DNA of 64,000 nt from an uncultured Clostridia bacterium (lineage in GTDB: Bacteria > Bacillota > Clostridia > Christensenellales > Borkfalkiaceae). The notes under the pieces are model-generated. The model searched no databases. It saw only the letters and a program-made list of their open reading frames with translations, and had not been told where the DNA came from. How positions within the stretch are numbered: position 1 is the stretch's first letter; the number at the start of each line of letters is the position of its first letter. Below are positions 18,738-26,772 of the stretch, piece after piece. Where the stretch lies: positions 45,624 through 109,623 of the forward strand of contig CALVWX010000002.1 of NCBI GenBank assembly GCA_944368215.1, read 5' to 3'. The position numbers were made by a program, and so were the translations under genes.

Positions 18738-19538
18738 TCAGCCGAGTCCTATACATTCGGTACATATATTTATCGCCTTGCCGAGCACGTCTGCCATTCC
18801 GCCGTTGAGAATGCCGAGCACGATGAATACGACGGCAATTACAAAAACGGCTATGCGTATAATCAGTAAAGTGAGAGGGGATTGAAGCGCAACTGCTATT
18901 TTACCCTGTGCGGCGGGCTGAGTCTGTGCCTTACCGCCTACAGAAAGCATTTTTCTTGCCTGCGGAAGTATCTTTTTTGCCGAAACAGCGTCGAATATCG
19001 CCGCGCCGCAGCTTGCGGCAAAGGCAATTATCACGCAGGGCAGCACGCTTCTCACAAGCGAAAGTATAGCTTCGTTGGGGTCAGCGGGATAAGCGGGGAG
19101 ATTGAACAAAAAGTACGCTCCGACGCCCGCGCATATCAGGCAGACCGCCAGACAGCTTATCCAGACTATGCGCCTTATTTTGCCCTCTTTTTTTACGGCC
19201 GCTGCCGCTTCGGCAAATCCTTCGGCCTCGCTTTCTTTGACGGAGAGATTTACGAATCTTTCGACCGAAGCTCTGTCGTCGGGCAGTCGCTTAAGTTTTT
19301 TCTTTTCTGCGGGATAACCTGTCCAGATAATTCCGCCCGCAACTACTGCGGCTACCCATATCCAGAAGGGAGCGGCTATCGCGGTGCAGCGTTCAATTAC
19401 AAGTTCGCGGCTGTAATCGAGCCCGCTGTAGTATATGTCCGCCGCCTGCGAAATGAACAGTATTCCGACGACAAACGTGAATACGCCAAGAAATATGCCG
19501 TACCAGAAGTGCAGCCGTCGTATGGCTGTATGTGTCAT
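18738..19538 (-). CDS. Membrane protein with CD1871A-like CTEC C-terminus, polyferredoxin partner
   Basis: The start is the ATG at 19538, because ggagg lies 8 nt before it; an ATG 30 nt earlier lacks a site. The 266-residue product has about five membrane helices and a charged cytoplasmic region (~65-120). It ends in a segment strongly like the small CD1871A family of CXXC-motif proteins (IVLGILNGGMADVLGKAINI, then CTECIGLG), which in other Clostridia is often encoded as a free peptide next to the same kind of polyferredoxin. The two cysteines probably form the redox-active site. It is co-transcribed with the downstream polyferredoxin-thioredoxin gene and preceded by a consensus promoter. Confidence 0.75.
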   Translation of the reverse strand: MTHTAIRRLHFWYGIFLGVFTFVVGILFISQAADIYYSGLDYSRELVIERCTAIAAPFWIWVAAVVAGGIIWTGYPAEKKKLKRLPDDRASVERFVNLSVKESEAEGFAEAAAAVKKEGKIRRIVWISCLAVCLICAGVGAYFLFNLPAYPADPNEAILSLVRSVLPCVIIAFAASCGAAIFDAVSAKKILPQARKMLSVGGKAQTQPAAQGKIAVALQSPLTLLIIRIAVFVIAVVFIVLGILNGGMADVLGKAINICTECIGLG

Positions 19539-19578
19539 ATAACATGCCTCCGATGTGCATTTATGCATTTATAGATAA

Positions 19579-19607
19579 ATTATACGCACCGCCGCGCTTG
19601 CTGTCAA
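19579..19607 (-). promoter_or_regulatory. Promoter of the polyferredoxin operon
   Basis: On the minus strand TTGACA (19607-19602), 17-nt spacer, TATAAT (19584-19579): a perfect consensus promoter about 40 nt upstream of the ATG at 19538. Confidence 0.85.
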
Positions 19608-19654
19608 GCTATTGTCGGCACAACGTGCGCGCGTGCGCGACAATATATAAAATA

Positions 19655-19675
19655 TACGCGCATGATACGCGCATG
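19655..19675. repeat. Tandem direct repeat upstream of the cysteine desulfidase promoter
   Basis: Two copies of tacgcgcatg (19655-19664 and 19666-19675) with an 11-bp period, about one helical turn, ending 16 bp before the -35 box of the downstream gene. This is the layout of an activator site. The region lies between divergent promoters. Confidence 0.6.
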
Positions 19676-19691
19676 CATTGGTCGGTTTTGC

Positions 19692-19720
19692 TTGACATAA
19701 CGCCCCGCGCGGCGTATGCT
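19692..19720 (+). promoter_or_regulatory. Promoter for cysteine desulfidase, predicts a leaderless mRNA
   Basis: TTGACA (19692-19697), 17-nt spacer, TATGCT (19715-19720); only 6 nt separate it from the ATG at 19727 and no Shine-Dalgarno sequence exists. Confidence 0.75.
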
Positions 19721-19726
19721 GAATGT

Positions 19727-21007
19727 ATGAATGAAAAAATTTACCAAGGATGCATTGCCGTCTTAAGGGACGAACTCGTTCCCGCAATGGGCTGCACAGA
19801 ACCTGTGGCCGTGGCCTATGCCGCCGCACTCGCGCGTTCCACTCTGGGCTCAGTGCCCGAAAAGGTTGTTGTCGACGTCAGCGGCAATATACTTAAAAAC
19901 GTTAAAAGCGTCATCGTTCCGAACACAAACGGAATGCGCGGCATACCCGCCGCCGTCGCCGCGGGAATAGTGGCGGGCGACCCCGGGTTAAAACTCGAAG
20001 TGGTTTCGCGCCTGACCGATGAAGACCGCAAAAAAATCTCCGCATATCTTGCCCGCAACTGCATAACCGTCGGACAGTCGGACAGCGGTTGCGTGTTTGA
20101 TATAGCAATTACAGCAATGTCGGATAAAGACAGCGCATTTGTGCGCATTTCGGGCAGTCATACAAACATCGTGCGCATAGAAAAGTGCGGCGAAGTTCTC
20201 TTTGATAAGCATGCCGAAAGTGAAGATTCCGGCAATCTTTCTAAATTCAAGGGCGATTTGACAGTAAGCGACATTGTGCAGTTTGCAGATTGTGTAGATC
20301 TTGCGGAGATTGAAGACCTCATCGACCGTCAGATAAGCTACAACAGCGCGATAGCAGAGGAAGGGTTAAAAAACGACTACGGCGCGCGCGTAGGGAAAAT
20401 CCTGCTCGATGCATTCGGTACGGACGTGCACAACTTGGCCAAGGCGACGGCCGCCGCAGGGTCGGATGCCCGCATGAACGGTTGCGAACTGCCCGTCGTT
20501 ATAGTTTCCGGCAGCGGGAACCAGGGCATGGCCGCTTCACTGCCCGTTATAGTCTATGCAAAGCACCTCGGCAGTCCGCGTGAAAAACTTCTTCGTGCGC
20601 TCATAGTTTCCGACCTTGTAACAATTCATCTTAAGGCTGGAATAGGCTGCCTTTCGGCGTACTGCGGCGCAGTCAGCGCAGGTTGCGGTGCAGGGGCGGG
20701 AATATGTTACCTGCGCGGCGGCGGTTTCGACCAGATTGCTCATACGATTGTTAATGGCCTTGCCATCGAATCGGGTGTCATATGCGACGGCGCAAAATCA
20801 AGTTGCGCGGCAAAGGTAGCGTCTGCCGTAGAAGCGGGGCTCGTCGGCATGGAGATGAACGCCCGCGGCAGCGAATTTTTGGGCGGCGACGGCATATTGG
20901 AAAAGGGAGTGGAGAATACTATCAGAAATGTGGGCGAACTCGCGCGCAACGGCATGCGCGAAACCGATGAAGAGATAATCCGCATGATGATTAAGAACAT
21001 CAGATAA
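19727..21007 (+). CDS. L-cysteine desulfidase / UPF0597 (YhaM-like) protein
   Basis: A 426-residue member of the serine-dehydratase-alpha-like, UPF0597/YhaM family. Members that have been studied use a [4Fe-4S] cluster to convert L-cysteine to pyruvate, ammonia and sulfide. Landmarks are MGCTEPVAVAYAAA near the N-terminus, the GSGNQGMAASLPV block, and the cysteine-rich region GIGCLSAYCGAVSAGCGAG that should hold the cluster ligands. The length matches the family. I chose ATG 19727 because the protein then begins at the family's usual N-terminus and the promoter ends 6 nt before it. It diverges from the polyferredoxin-thioredoxin operon, suggesting a link to sulfur or thiol metabolism. Serine or another beta-substituted amino acid is an alternative substrate. 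Confidence 0.85.
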   Translation: MNEKIYQGCIAVLRDELVPAMGCTEPVAVAYAAALARSTLGSVPEKVVVDVSGNILKNVKSVIVPNTNGMRGIPAAVAAGIVAGDPGLKLEVVSRLTDEDRKKISAYLARNCITVGQSDSGCVFDIAITAMSDKDSAFVRISGSHTNIVRIEKCGEVLFDKHAESEDSGNLSKFKGDLTVSDIVQFADCVDLAEIEDLIDRQISYNSAIAEEGLKNDYGARVGKILLDAFGTDVHNLAKATAAAGSDARMNGCELPVVIVSGSGNQGMAASLPVIVYAKHLGSPREKLLRALIVSDLVTIHLKAGIGCLSAYCGAVSAGCGAGAGICYLRGGGFDQIAHTIVNGLAIESGVICDGAKSSCAAKVASAVEAGLVGMEMNARGSEFLGGDGILEKGVENTIRNVGELARNGMRETDEEIIRMMIKNIR

Positions 21008-21074
21008 TTAAGTAAAACTGATATTTACATTAAGCATAACTCATGGCTGATTGCTCAAGCGCAGCTCCAAACGA

Positions 21075-21104
21075 TTGACAAATAACCTGCAGTTTTTGTA
21101 TAAT
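21075..21104 (+). promoter_or_regulatory. Promoter of the 971-residue lipoprotein gene
   Basis: TTGACA (21075-21080), 18-nt spacer, TATAAT (21099-21104), followed about 50 nt later by a tttggagg ribosome site and ATG 21169. Confidence 0.75.
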
Positions 21105-21168
21105 AATGCAGTAAAATTTATATTTGCACTCATTTTGTTATGTTTATCTTTTTGGAGGATATAAATCG

Positions 21169-24084
21169 ATGAAAAAATTTGCTTTGCTTGCAGGCGGGTT
21201 GCTCGCGCTCGGCCTTGGCGTTTTCTGTGCCTGCGGCGATGACGGCGAAACCGGAAATCCTAACAATCCGCCCGACGGAGGCGACCCTTCAACGCCCGTT
21301 CAGATAGGTGCGCTCGACGACACCTTATGGGTAGACGCAGGCGGCACTCTCGACCTTGCAAACTCTACTCTCGACGGAGTCTCTTCGTTCAGCATAACGG
21401 GTGTAACCGGCACTAATGCCGATCAGGTCATTTCCTGCACGGCAGACGATGTGTCTTACACGCTTTCCCTCAACGATGACGGTGCTCTCGAGATGCGCGC
21501 GGAGGATAATTCCTTGTATCGTATTTTTCTCGCCGATGCTTCGGCTTTTGCCGGCGCATGGTACAATACGGATGATGCTTCGACCTATTACGTCATCTCT
21601 TCAACTGTCGATGATGAAGGATATTTCAGCTGGAAAAACTATTCAGTTTCGTCCATAAATACAGCAGACCCTTACGAAGCCGTTACCATATTCGAAATAT
21701 ATGAAAGCGGCAGCGCTGGCCTCACATTCTACATTCCCGAATATGAAATATCTTATTATTATTACGGCTCGGGGTCTTCTTCCGTCGTATACATGAACGA
21801 CGGTTCTGCTCTCGGAAGCAATCAGGTCGTCCCCTATACCGGAGTATTTGCCGATACGTATATGAATAACGACGGCGAACAGATTGCCATCGACTTCAAT
21901 GCCAACACGATGACGTTCAACGGCAATGCAGTCAACGACATGCAGACAGGCATTACAATCTACGGCGCGGGAATCAGCTTCAGCTATGATCAGGTAGCTT
22001 ATGCGCTCGTTTATATGAATGACAGCGTCTATCTCGCCAGCGTGAACGGCCTTGTTTCATATGCTCCTTACGATGCCGATTGGCTTACGGGCGGCGGCAA
22101 CGACGGCGGCTGGACTCACGGCAGCACGGTAGCAAGCGCATCATTCGCCAATGATGAAAATATCACTTTTGACGGCGTTCAATGTGCAATGACAAAGGCT
22201 GTCGAGAACGGCAATCTTGTTTATAGTTTCACTGCCGGTTCTACTTCCTACGCAATAACTCCGGTATATGGCTCTGACGATGTTTTTTGGCTCGAAACTG
22301 ATGATCCGGTGCAATATGGCTACTGGTTCCGCAATTCGGCAATGGAATCTTTCGTTCAGACGTACACTTCCAATTCTGAAGATCTTGTCGTACACGATGA
22401 TTACACCATTGACCTTACGATAAACACCGTCGGCAACGACAATAATTTAATTCAGACTCCTTACCATCCCAGCGCTACATTCAGCTATATTGCTGAAAAC
22501 GGCGCGATTGCGTTAACATTCAGTCATCCTGTCGTGGGGCTCGACCTCAACCTTATACTTGCAAACACCAATGGCATCTATTGGGCAATAGCCGGCGTTT
22601 CCGGAAGCTATGGGTATTATTCGGCATATCTAACCGCAAATTACGAAGCAACGGCTATAGAGCAGGTAACGCAGTCTTTCGATGCTGAGGAAAACGATTA
22701 TTTCACGACAGGCGGCACAAATCCCGATACTATCGCATTTGATTTTGATACGGGTCTTGCAACAATGGTGATGGACAGCACGCAGAGACAGTATTACTTC
22801 TCGTGGGGTTATTACTTTATAGGCGATAACACGACGGAGCCTCAGCTCTACCTCGAAGTAAATACCACTCCTGAAAACATTGACGCCACCCACGTATCGT
22901 ATACAAGATACCTTCTTGTACCTTCGGCTGAAGGACTTACGCTTACGCCCTCGACTTATACAATAGACAATACGGCGGGGACGGTTGAAACAGAGGAAGG
23001 AGCTGATGTGTTCTATCTCGCTGAAAGCACTTTCAACGCGCTTTGCGATACAAGGTTCGTCTATGTCGGCCAGTATGTAACTTCGCACTTCTCTATTAAT
23101 ACAGACGGTTCGCTCAGCGTAGAGACATACAATTTATCCGACGGCAGCACTACCTTATTCACCGCGTCTCCTTATGATTACACTCTCGGCATGTCTTATG
23201 TCGGCGGCAGGGAGGTAATTACTCTCGTGGCAGAAAACAGCGCCGGCGAGTCTCTCACCATTGTAATAACAGACAGGCTTTATGCAACAATCAATGATTC
23301 TCTCGTATACTGCATCGAGGATTTAGCCGAAGTGGCTGGCACTTATGTAGACGGGGATGGCAACAGCGTGCTCAGCATCAGTACTTCCGGCGTCATCTCT
23401 GTTGCCGACGGCAGTACAGTTACCGTAACGTCCATTGAAACGACTGAAGGGGCGTTTATCGTGAATTATACCAATCATGCTTTGCAGTATACTGCTGTAT
23501 TTAACGGCTCAACAGTTACTGTAACAGGTTCTGGCAGCAGCAACACATACAATAAAGTAAGCTATAATCCTGAAAGGTTTGTCGGCACATATTCTGTGAG
23601 CGGCGTCGAAATAAGTGTCTCTGCTTATGTTGCCGGAATAAATGAGAATATTTCACTCGTTACGAGAATCAACGGCATTTTGTGCTCGTCAAGCCAGACA
23701 TATACCGAGGGCAATCAGGTACTCACTTTCAGGGCGACTGATCCTCAGACTCTCAGGCTGATCATCTGCACCATGACGCTTAGCGAATCCGGGCTCTCAA
23801 TACAGCTCAATACTGCTACGGATCCTATGACTGCGGCAGCATCGTCATGGTCATACGCTGATTTTGCCTTCGATGATGAGAAAGACCTCGGCGAAACGGG
23901 TACGCTTACCTGCGTTGAAAAGGAGAATGCTCCTCTGTTCATTCTCAACGGAGCGCTTTGCGATTCTTATACCGTCTCGGTTTCGGCGGAAGGAGTAAAA
24001 ACTCTCGACCTTGCTTTCGGTACTACGACCGTGCGCATAACCGTAGGGAGTGACGGTATTCCCGTAGCAAGCGTTGTAGCTTAA
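21169..24084 (+). CDS. Large beta-rich lipoprotein of unknown function
   Basis: The start is ATG 21169, ten bases after ggagg; the frame is open further upstream but without start signals. The 971-residue product has a signal peptide with lipobox FCAC (Cys22). The mature protein has a Pro/Asp/Gly-rich tether followed by many degenerate beta-strand modules that open with blocks such as FAGAWYNTDD, FADTYMNNDG and FVGTYSVSGVE, spaced ~100-150 residues apart. This resembles repeated small beta-barrel or lipocalin-like surface domains, but I cannot name a family. It is monocistronic: own promoter in front, terminator behind. Rich in Thr, Ser, Asp and Tyr, as expected for an exported protein. Confidence 0.75.
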   Translation: MKKFALLAGGLLALGLGVFCACGDDGETGNPNNPPDGGDPSTPVQIGALDDTLWVDAGGTLDLANSTLDGVSSFSITGVTGTNADQVISCTADDVSYTLSLNDDGALEMRAEDNSLYRIFLADASAFAGAWYNTDDASTYYVISSTVDDEGYFSWKNYSVSSINTADPYEAVTIFEIYESGSAGLTFYIPEYEISYYYYGSGSSSVVYMNDGSALGSNQVVPYTGVFADTYMNNDGEQIAIDFNANTMTFNGNAVNDMQTGITIYGAGISFSYDQVAYALVYMNDSVYLASVNGLVSYAPYDADWLTGGGNDGGWTHGSTVASASFANDENITFDGVQCAMTKAVENGNLVYSFTAGSTSYAITPVYGSDDVFWLETDDPVQYGYWFRNSAMESFVQTYTSNSEDLVVHDDYTIDLTINTVGNDNNLIQTPYHPSATFSYIAENGAIALTFSHPVVGLDLNLILANTNGIYWAIAGVSGSYGYYSAYLTANYEATAIEQVTQSFDAEENDYFTTGGTNPDTIAFDFDTGLATMVMDSTQRQYYFSWGYYFIGDNTTEPQLYLEVNTTPENIDATHVSYTRYLLVPSAEGLTLTPSTYTIDNTAGTVETEEGADVFYLAESTFNALCDTRFVYVGQYVTSHFSINTDGSLSVETYNLSDGSTTLFTASPYDYTLGMSYVGGREVITLVAENSAGESLTIVITDRLYATINDSLVYCIEDLAEVAGTYVDGDGNSVLSISTSGVISVADGSTVTVTSIETTEGAFIVNYTNHALQYTAVFNGSTVTVTGSGSSNTYNKVSYNPERFVGTYSVSGVEISVSAYVAGINENISLVTRINGILCSSSQTYTEGNQVLTFRATDPQTLRLIICTMTLSESGLSIQLNTATDPMTAAASSWSYADFAFDDEKDLGETGTLTCVEKENAPLFILNGALCDSYTVSVSAEGVKTLDLAFGTTTVRITVGSDGIPVASVVA

Positions 24085-24095
24085 ATTTAAAGCAT

Positions 24096-24134
24096 AAAGC
24101 GTCATCTTCTGCGTAAAGCATAAGATGACGCTTT
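24096..24134 (+). terminator. Terminator after the 971-residue lipoprotein gene
   Basis: Perfect 13-bp stem aaagcgtcatctt / aagatgacgcttt with a 13-nt loop, then aattat. It starts 12 nt after the stop codon. Confidence 0.7.
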
Positions 24135-24147
24135 AATTATCTGAGAA

Positions 24148-24180
24148 TAAAAAAACACAGAGCAAAAACTCTGTGTTTTT
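24148..24180 (-). terminator. Terminator of the tRNA-Pro gene
   Basis: Stem aaaaacacagag / ctctgtgttttt. Read on the minus strand the hairpin follows the tRNA CCA end directly and ends in a run of T residues; it may also work for the + strand. Confidence 0.8.
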
Positions 24181-24182
24181 TG

Positions 24183-24259
24183 TGGTTGAGGTGACGGGAC
24201 TTGAACCCACGACCTTCTGGTCCCTAACCAGACGCGCTACCAAACTGCGCTACACCTCA
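24183..24259 (-). tRNA. tRNA-Pro, anticodon AGG, CCA end encoded
   Basis: Read on the minus strand the 77 nt fold as a full cloverleaf: acceptor TGAGGTG / CACCTCA, D-stem GCGC / GCGC, anticodon stem TCTGG / CCAGA with loop TTAGGGA, T-loop TTCAAGT with two G-U pairs in the T-stem, discriminator A and genomic CCA. Positions 34-36 are AGG, so it reads Pro codons, with G37 as usual for tRNA-Pro. A34 is unusual in bacteria, where TGG, GGG or CGG is normal; it would need deamination to inosine by TadA to read CCC. Confidence 0.93.
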
Positions 24260-24366
24260 TCAGCAAGCCTATTTATTATACTTGAAAAATTACAAAAAGC
24301 AAACTATTTTCGGGTCATTTCACAAAAAAATTTTAAGAAATTTTATTTAATGTTTCAAAAAAATAA

Positions 24367-24395
24367 TTTACAAAGTATATAGCGTATTATATAAT
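24367..24395 (+). promoter_or_regulatory. Promoter for mntP, predicts a leaderless mRNA
   Basis: TTTACA (24367-24372), 17-nt spacer, TATAAT (24390-24395), then 6 nt to the ATG at 24402; no ribosome site. Confidence 0.78.
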
Positions 24396-24401
24396 AATTT
24401 T

Positions 24402-25022
24402 ATGTGGACGTGGGAATTAGTAGTGCAGGTGTTTTTAATAGGCATATCTCTCGCTATGGACGCCTTTGCCGTCTCTATTTGCGACGGAATGTGTTACAGC
24501 GACATAAACAAAAAGAAGGGAGGGGTTATCGCCCTCACCTTCGGTGTGTTTCAGATGGCCATGCCGTTAATCGGTTTCTTTGTTGCATTCGGCTTGTCGC
24601 AGGTAATTCAAACCGAATATATCGACCTTGTCGACCATTGGGTGGCGTTCGCGCTGCTCATTTTTATCGGCGGCAAAATGATAATCGAATCGGTTTTGGA
24701 GCTGCGCCGCCCCGAAGAGCAGCTGGCGCCTAAAAAGTTCAGTCTTGCCGAAGTGCTTGTGCAGGGCGTCGCAACCAGCATAGACGCCCTTGCTGTCGGC
24801 ATTAGTTTTATAGCAATGTATGAAGACGGCATAACGGAAGTAACTGTCTGGGGGTATACGGGAATAATCGGAGCGACCACAGCAATTATAGTTGCAATCG
24901 GCGTTTTTATCGGTACGCGCGTCGGCAAGCTTTTCGGCCGCAAAACGGGCGTGGCCCAAATAATAGGCGGCCTCATTCTTGTCGCAATAGGACTTAAAAT
25001 ATTAATTGAAGGACTCATTTAA
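24402..25022 (+). CDS. mntP: Manganese efflux pump MntP
   Basis: A 206-residue membrane protein of the MntP (DUF204) family, exporting Mn2+ from the cytoplasm. It has six predicted helices in two homologous halves, each with the conserved acidic pattern: SLAMDAFAVSICDG in the first half and ATSIDALAVGISF in the second. The Asp residues are the metal-coordinating ones known for the family. Length and ends match. The promoter ends 6 nt before the ATG and no Shine-Dalgarno is visible, so translation is probably leaderless. Its last 21 bases overlap the convergent murG gene. I see no yybP-ykoY riboswitch, which often controls this gene elsewhere. Confidence 0.92.
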   Translation: MWTWELVVQVFLIGISLAMDAFAVSICDGMCYSDINKKKGGVIALTFGVFQMAMPLIGFFVAFGLSQVIQTEYIDLVDHWVAFALLIFIGGKMIIESVLELRRPEEQLAPKKFSLAEVLVQGVATSIDALAVGISFIAMYEDGITEVTVWGYTGIIGATTAIIVAIGVFIGTRVGKLFGRKTGVAQIIGGLILVAIGLKILIEGLI

Positions 25023-26051
25023 TGCGCATTTTATTTCCTGAATTATGCGTTCGTTGCCGCGCTTGAAGATATTTTCTTTAAGTGCGGTTTTTAATTTTTT
25101 ATCGGCAATCAGCTCGTCGATGCCTTGTTTCAGCGTTGTCGGCGTCATGTCGCCTTCCCGGAGTATTCTGCAGAGGCCGCGCTCGTAAAAGTACAGTGCG
25201 TTATCAACCTGATCTCCGCGGCTTGCGCCGTTTTCGAGGGGAATAAACAGCGTGGGAATACGCAGCGCAATAAGTTCGTTTGCGGCGTTTGCCCCGCAGC
25301 GCGATACGGCGTAATCAGCACAGGCATAAACCTGCCCCATATCATCGGCGAATTCTAATTGCTTATAGCCGTACATGCTTGAGTAAACAGCATTTCCCTT
25401 GCCGCAAATATGCAGTACGTTGTAATTTTTGCATAAATCGGTTAGGCAGCGTCGCAGACAATCGTTTATTGCCTTTGAACCGCTTCCGCCGCCGAAAACA
25501 AGAATGGTAGGGCGGAGGTCGCAACCGAACGCTCTTTTTGCCATTATTCTGTCGCGGCCGAAAAGTTCACGCCTTATCGGCGTGCCCGTATATACGCCGT
25601 TTTTAATGCGGACGGCGGTAATGGGGAAGGCAGTCAAAACGCGTCTGCATTTTTTAGCTATCATTTTGTTTGCGAGGCCTAAACTTATGTCTGATTCGTG
25701 CGTAAGGACGGGTATACCGAGTTTTGCCGCGGCAACGGCCGGCGGATATGATACGTAACCGCCCTTGCAGAATAAAAGGTCGGGCTTGCTTTCTTTAAGA
25801 ATATCCTCGCACTCTTTCACGCTTTTACGAATTTTAGCCGGGATACTCAGGTTGCAGATTATTTCTCCGCGCACAAGTTTTACGCCGTCGAAGGGGTAGA
25901 ACGTTATCCCTTTGTTGCGGCATACGTCCTTTTCTATGCCGTCGGTGCCTATATAGCAGAGCGAAAATTCACCTTTAAGCTGTTCGCATAATGCAATGTT
26001 GGGTATTACATGACCGGCGCTTCCGCCGCCGCAGAACATAATCTTTTTCAT
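25002..26051 (-). CDS. murG: UDP-GlcNAc:lipid I N-acetylglucosaminyltransferase MurG
   Basis: GT28-family enzyme that adds GlcNAc to lipid I to make lipid II on the inner face of the membrane. The 349-residue product starts MKKIMFCGGGSAGHV, with the Gly-rich loop of MurG at the very N-terminus; an upstream in-frame ATG (26102) would add 17 non-homologous residues. Further landmarks are the THESDISLGLANK region (H and E of the acceptor site), VFGGGSGSKAIND, and SRCGANAANELIALRIPTLF for UDP-GlcNAc binding. It stands alone, away from any dcw cluster. A TATAAT lies 6 nt before the ATG, so the mRNA is predicted leaderless. Confidence 0.93.
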   Translation of the reverse strand: MKKIMFCGGGSAGHVIPNIALCEQLKGEFSLCYIGTDGIEKDVCRNKGITFYPFDGVKLVRGEIICNLSIPAKIRKSVKECEDILKESKPDLLFCKGGYVSYPPAVAAAKLGIPVLTHESDISLGLANKMIAKKCRRVLTAFPITAVRIKNGVYTGTPIRRELFGRDRIMAKRAFGCDLRPTILVFGGGSGSKAINDCLRRCLTDLCKNYNVLHICGKGNAVYSSMYGYKQLEFADDMGQVYACADYAVSRCGANAANELIALRIPTLFIPLENGASRGDQVDNALYFYERGLCRILREGDMTPTTLKQGIDELIADKKLKTALKENIFKRGNERIIQEIKCALNESFN

Positions 26052-26057
26052 AACAAT

Positions 26058-26087
26058 ATTATATTTAATTTGGCTTCCGTTTATGAA
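26058..26087 (-). promoter_or_regulatory. Promoter for murG, predicts a leaderless mRNA
   Basis: Minus-strand TATAAT (26063-26058) with a weak -35 (TTCATA, 18-nt spacer). Six nucleotides separate the -10 box from the ATG. The -35 overlaps the end of the upstream terminator. Confidence 0.65.
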
Positions 26088-26116
26088 AAAAGAGCGCGGC
26101 ATGGATTGCCGCGCTC
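26085..26116 (-). terminator. Terminator of the tetR-like gene
   Basis: Minus-strand stem gagcgcggc / gccgcgctc with a 7-nt loop followed by six T residues. Confidence 0.88.
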
Positions 26117-26135
26117 CCGCTTATATATAAAAAAT

Positions 26136-26705
26136 TTATCTTATGAAATCAATCACCCTTTCGGTGAGCTGTGATATAAAGCAGCAGAATTCTTCGAGCG
26201 ACCCGTTGCTCTGCTCGTTATTGGCCCAAAAAATGTATGTGTCAATTATTCCCGAAACCATATACGTAATAGCAACTGACGCTTTTTTTATATTAGTATG
26301 GAAAGATTTTTTAAGCATTGCTTCCAACGCTTTTGCCGTGAGCGTTTTTTTGATGTTGGAAATTATGTAACCCGAAGAAGGGGAATGCAGCATAAAATTT
26401 TTGAATGCCGGATTTTCGTCGAGTACTCCGGTCAGAGTCATCAACATTTTGTTTGTGCTTTCGAATATGTTGTCCGTGTCGAACTGGGACAGACTGTCGT
26501 TGATGGTTTCAGATACGTCGTTTTCGATGTCGTCCAGAACTTCTTTGGTGTCTGCGTAATGAAGATAAAACGTAGAACGGTTGATGACTGCTTTTTCGGC
26601 GAGGTCTGATACAGATATTTTGCTGATATCTTTTTCAAGCGCAAGTTCCATAAACGCCGTCGTTATCGCCTTTCGGGTTTTGATTACTCTTTTATCTGTG
26701 CTCAT
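26136..26705 (-). CDS. TetR/AcrR-family transcriptional regulator
   Basis: A 189-residue repressor-type protein. The N-terminal helix-turn-helix (~8-55) is clear: TRKAITTAFMELALEKDIS, then ISVSDLAEKAVINRSTFYLHY with the usual recognition helix. The C-terminal ~130 residues are a TetR_C ligand-sensing domain, of the dihydroxyacetone-regulator-like type often annotated TetR_C_7/8, without a recognisable ligand pattern. Start ATG 26705 has a gaggt site. It is divergent from the small membrane-protein gene at 26808, with the two -35 boxes only 8 bp apart, so it probably controls itself and that neighbour. Confidence 0.87.
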   Translation of the reverse strand: MSTDKRVIKTRKAITTAFMELALEKDISKISVSDLAEKAVINRSTFYLHYADTKEVLDDIENDVSETINDSLSQFDTDNIFESTNKMLMTLTGVLDENPAFKNFMLHSPSSGYIISNIKKTLTAKALEAMLKKSFHTNIKKASVAITYMVSGIIDTYIFWANNEQSNGSLEEFCCFISQLTERVIDFIR

Positions 26706-26735
26706 AATTTTACCTCAAGTGCATTTAATATGTTC

Positions 26736-26764
26736 ATTATACAACATTATGACTAAAAAATCAA
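26736..26764 (-). promoter_or_regulatory. Promoter of the tetR-like gene
   Basis: Minus-strand TTGATT (26764-26759), 17-nt spacer, TATAAT (26741-26736), about 30 nt upstream of the ATG. Confidence 0.75.
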
Positions 26765-26772
26765 ATTAATTG

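Noticed and set aside
24351-24401. yybP-ykoY manganese riboswitch before mntP
   Set aside because: The promoter ends 6 nt before the ATG, leaving no leader to hold a riboswitch.
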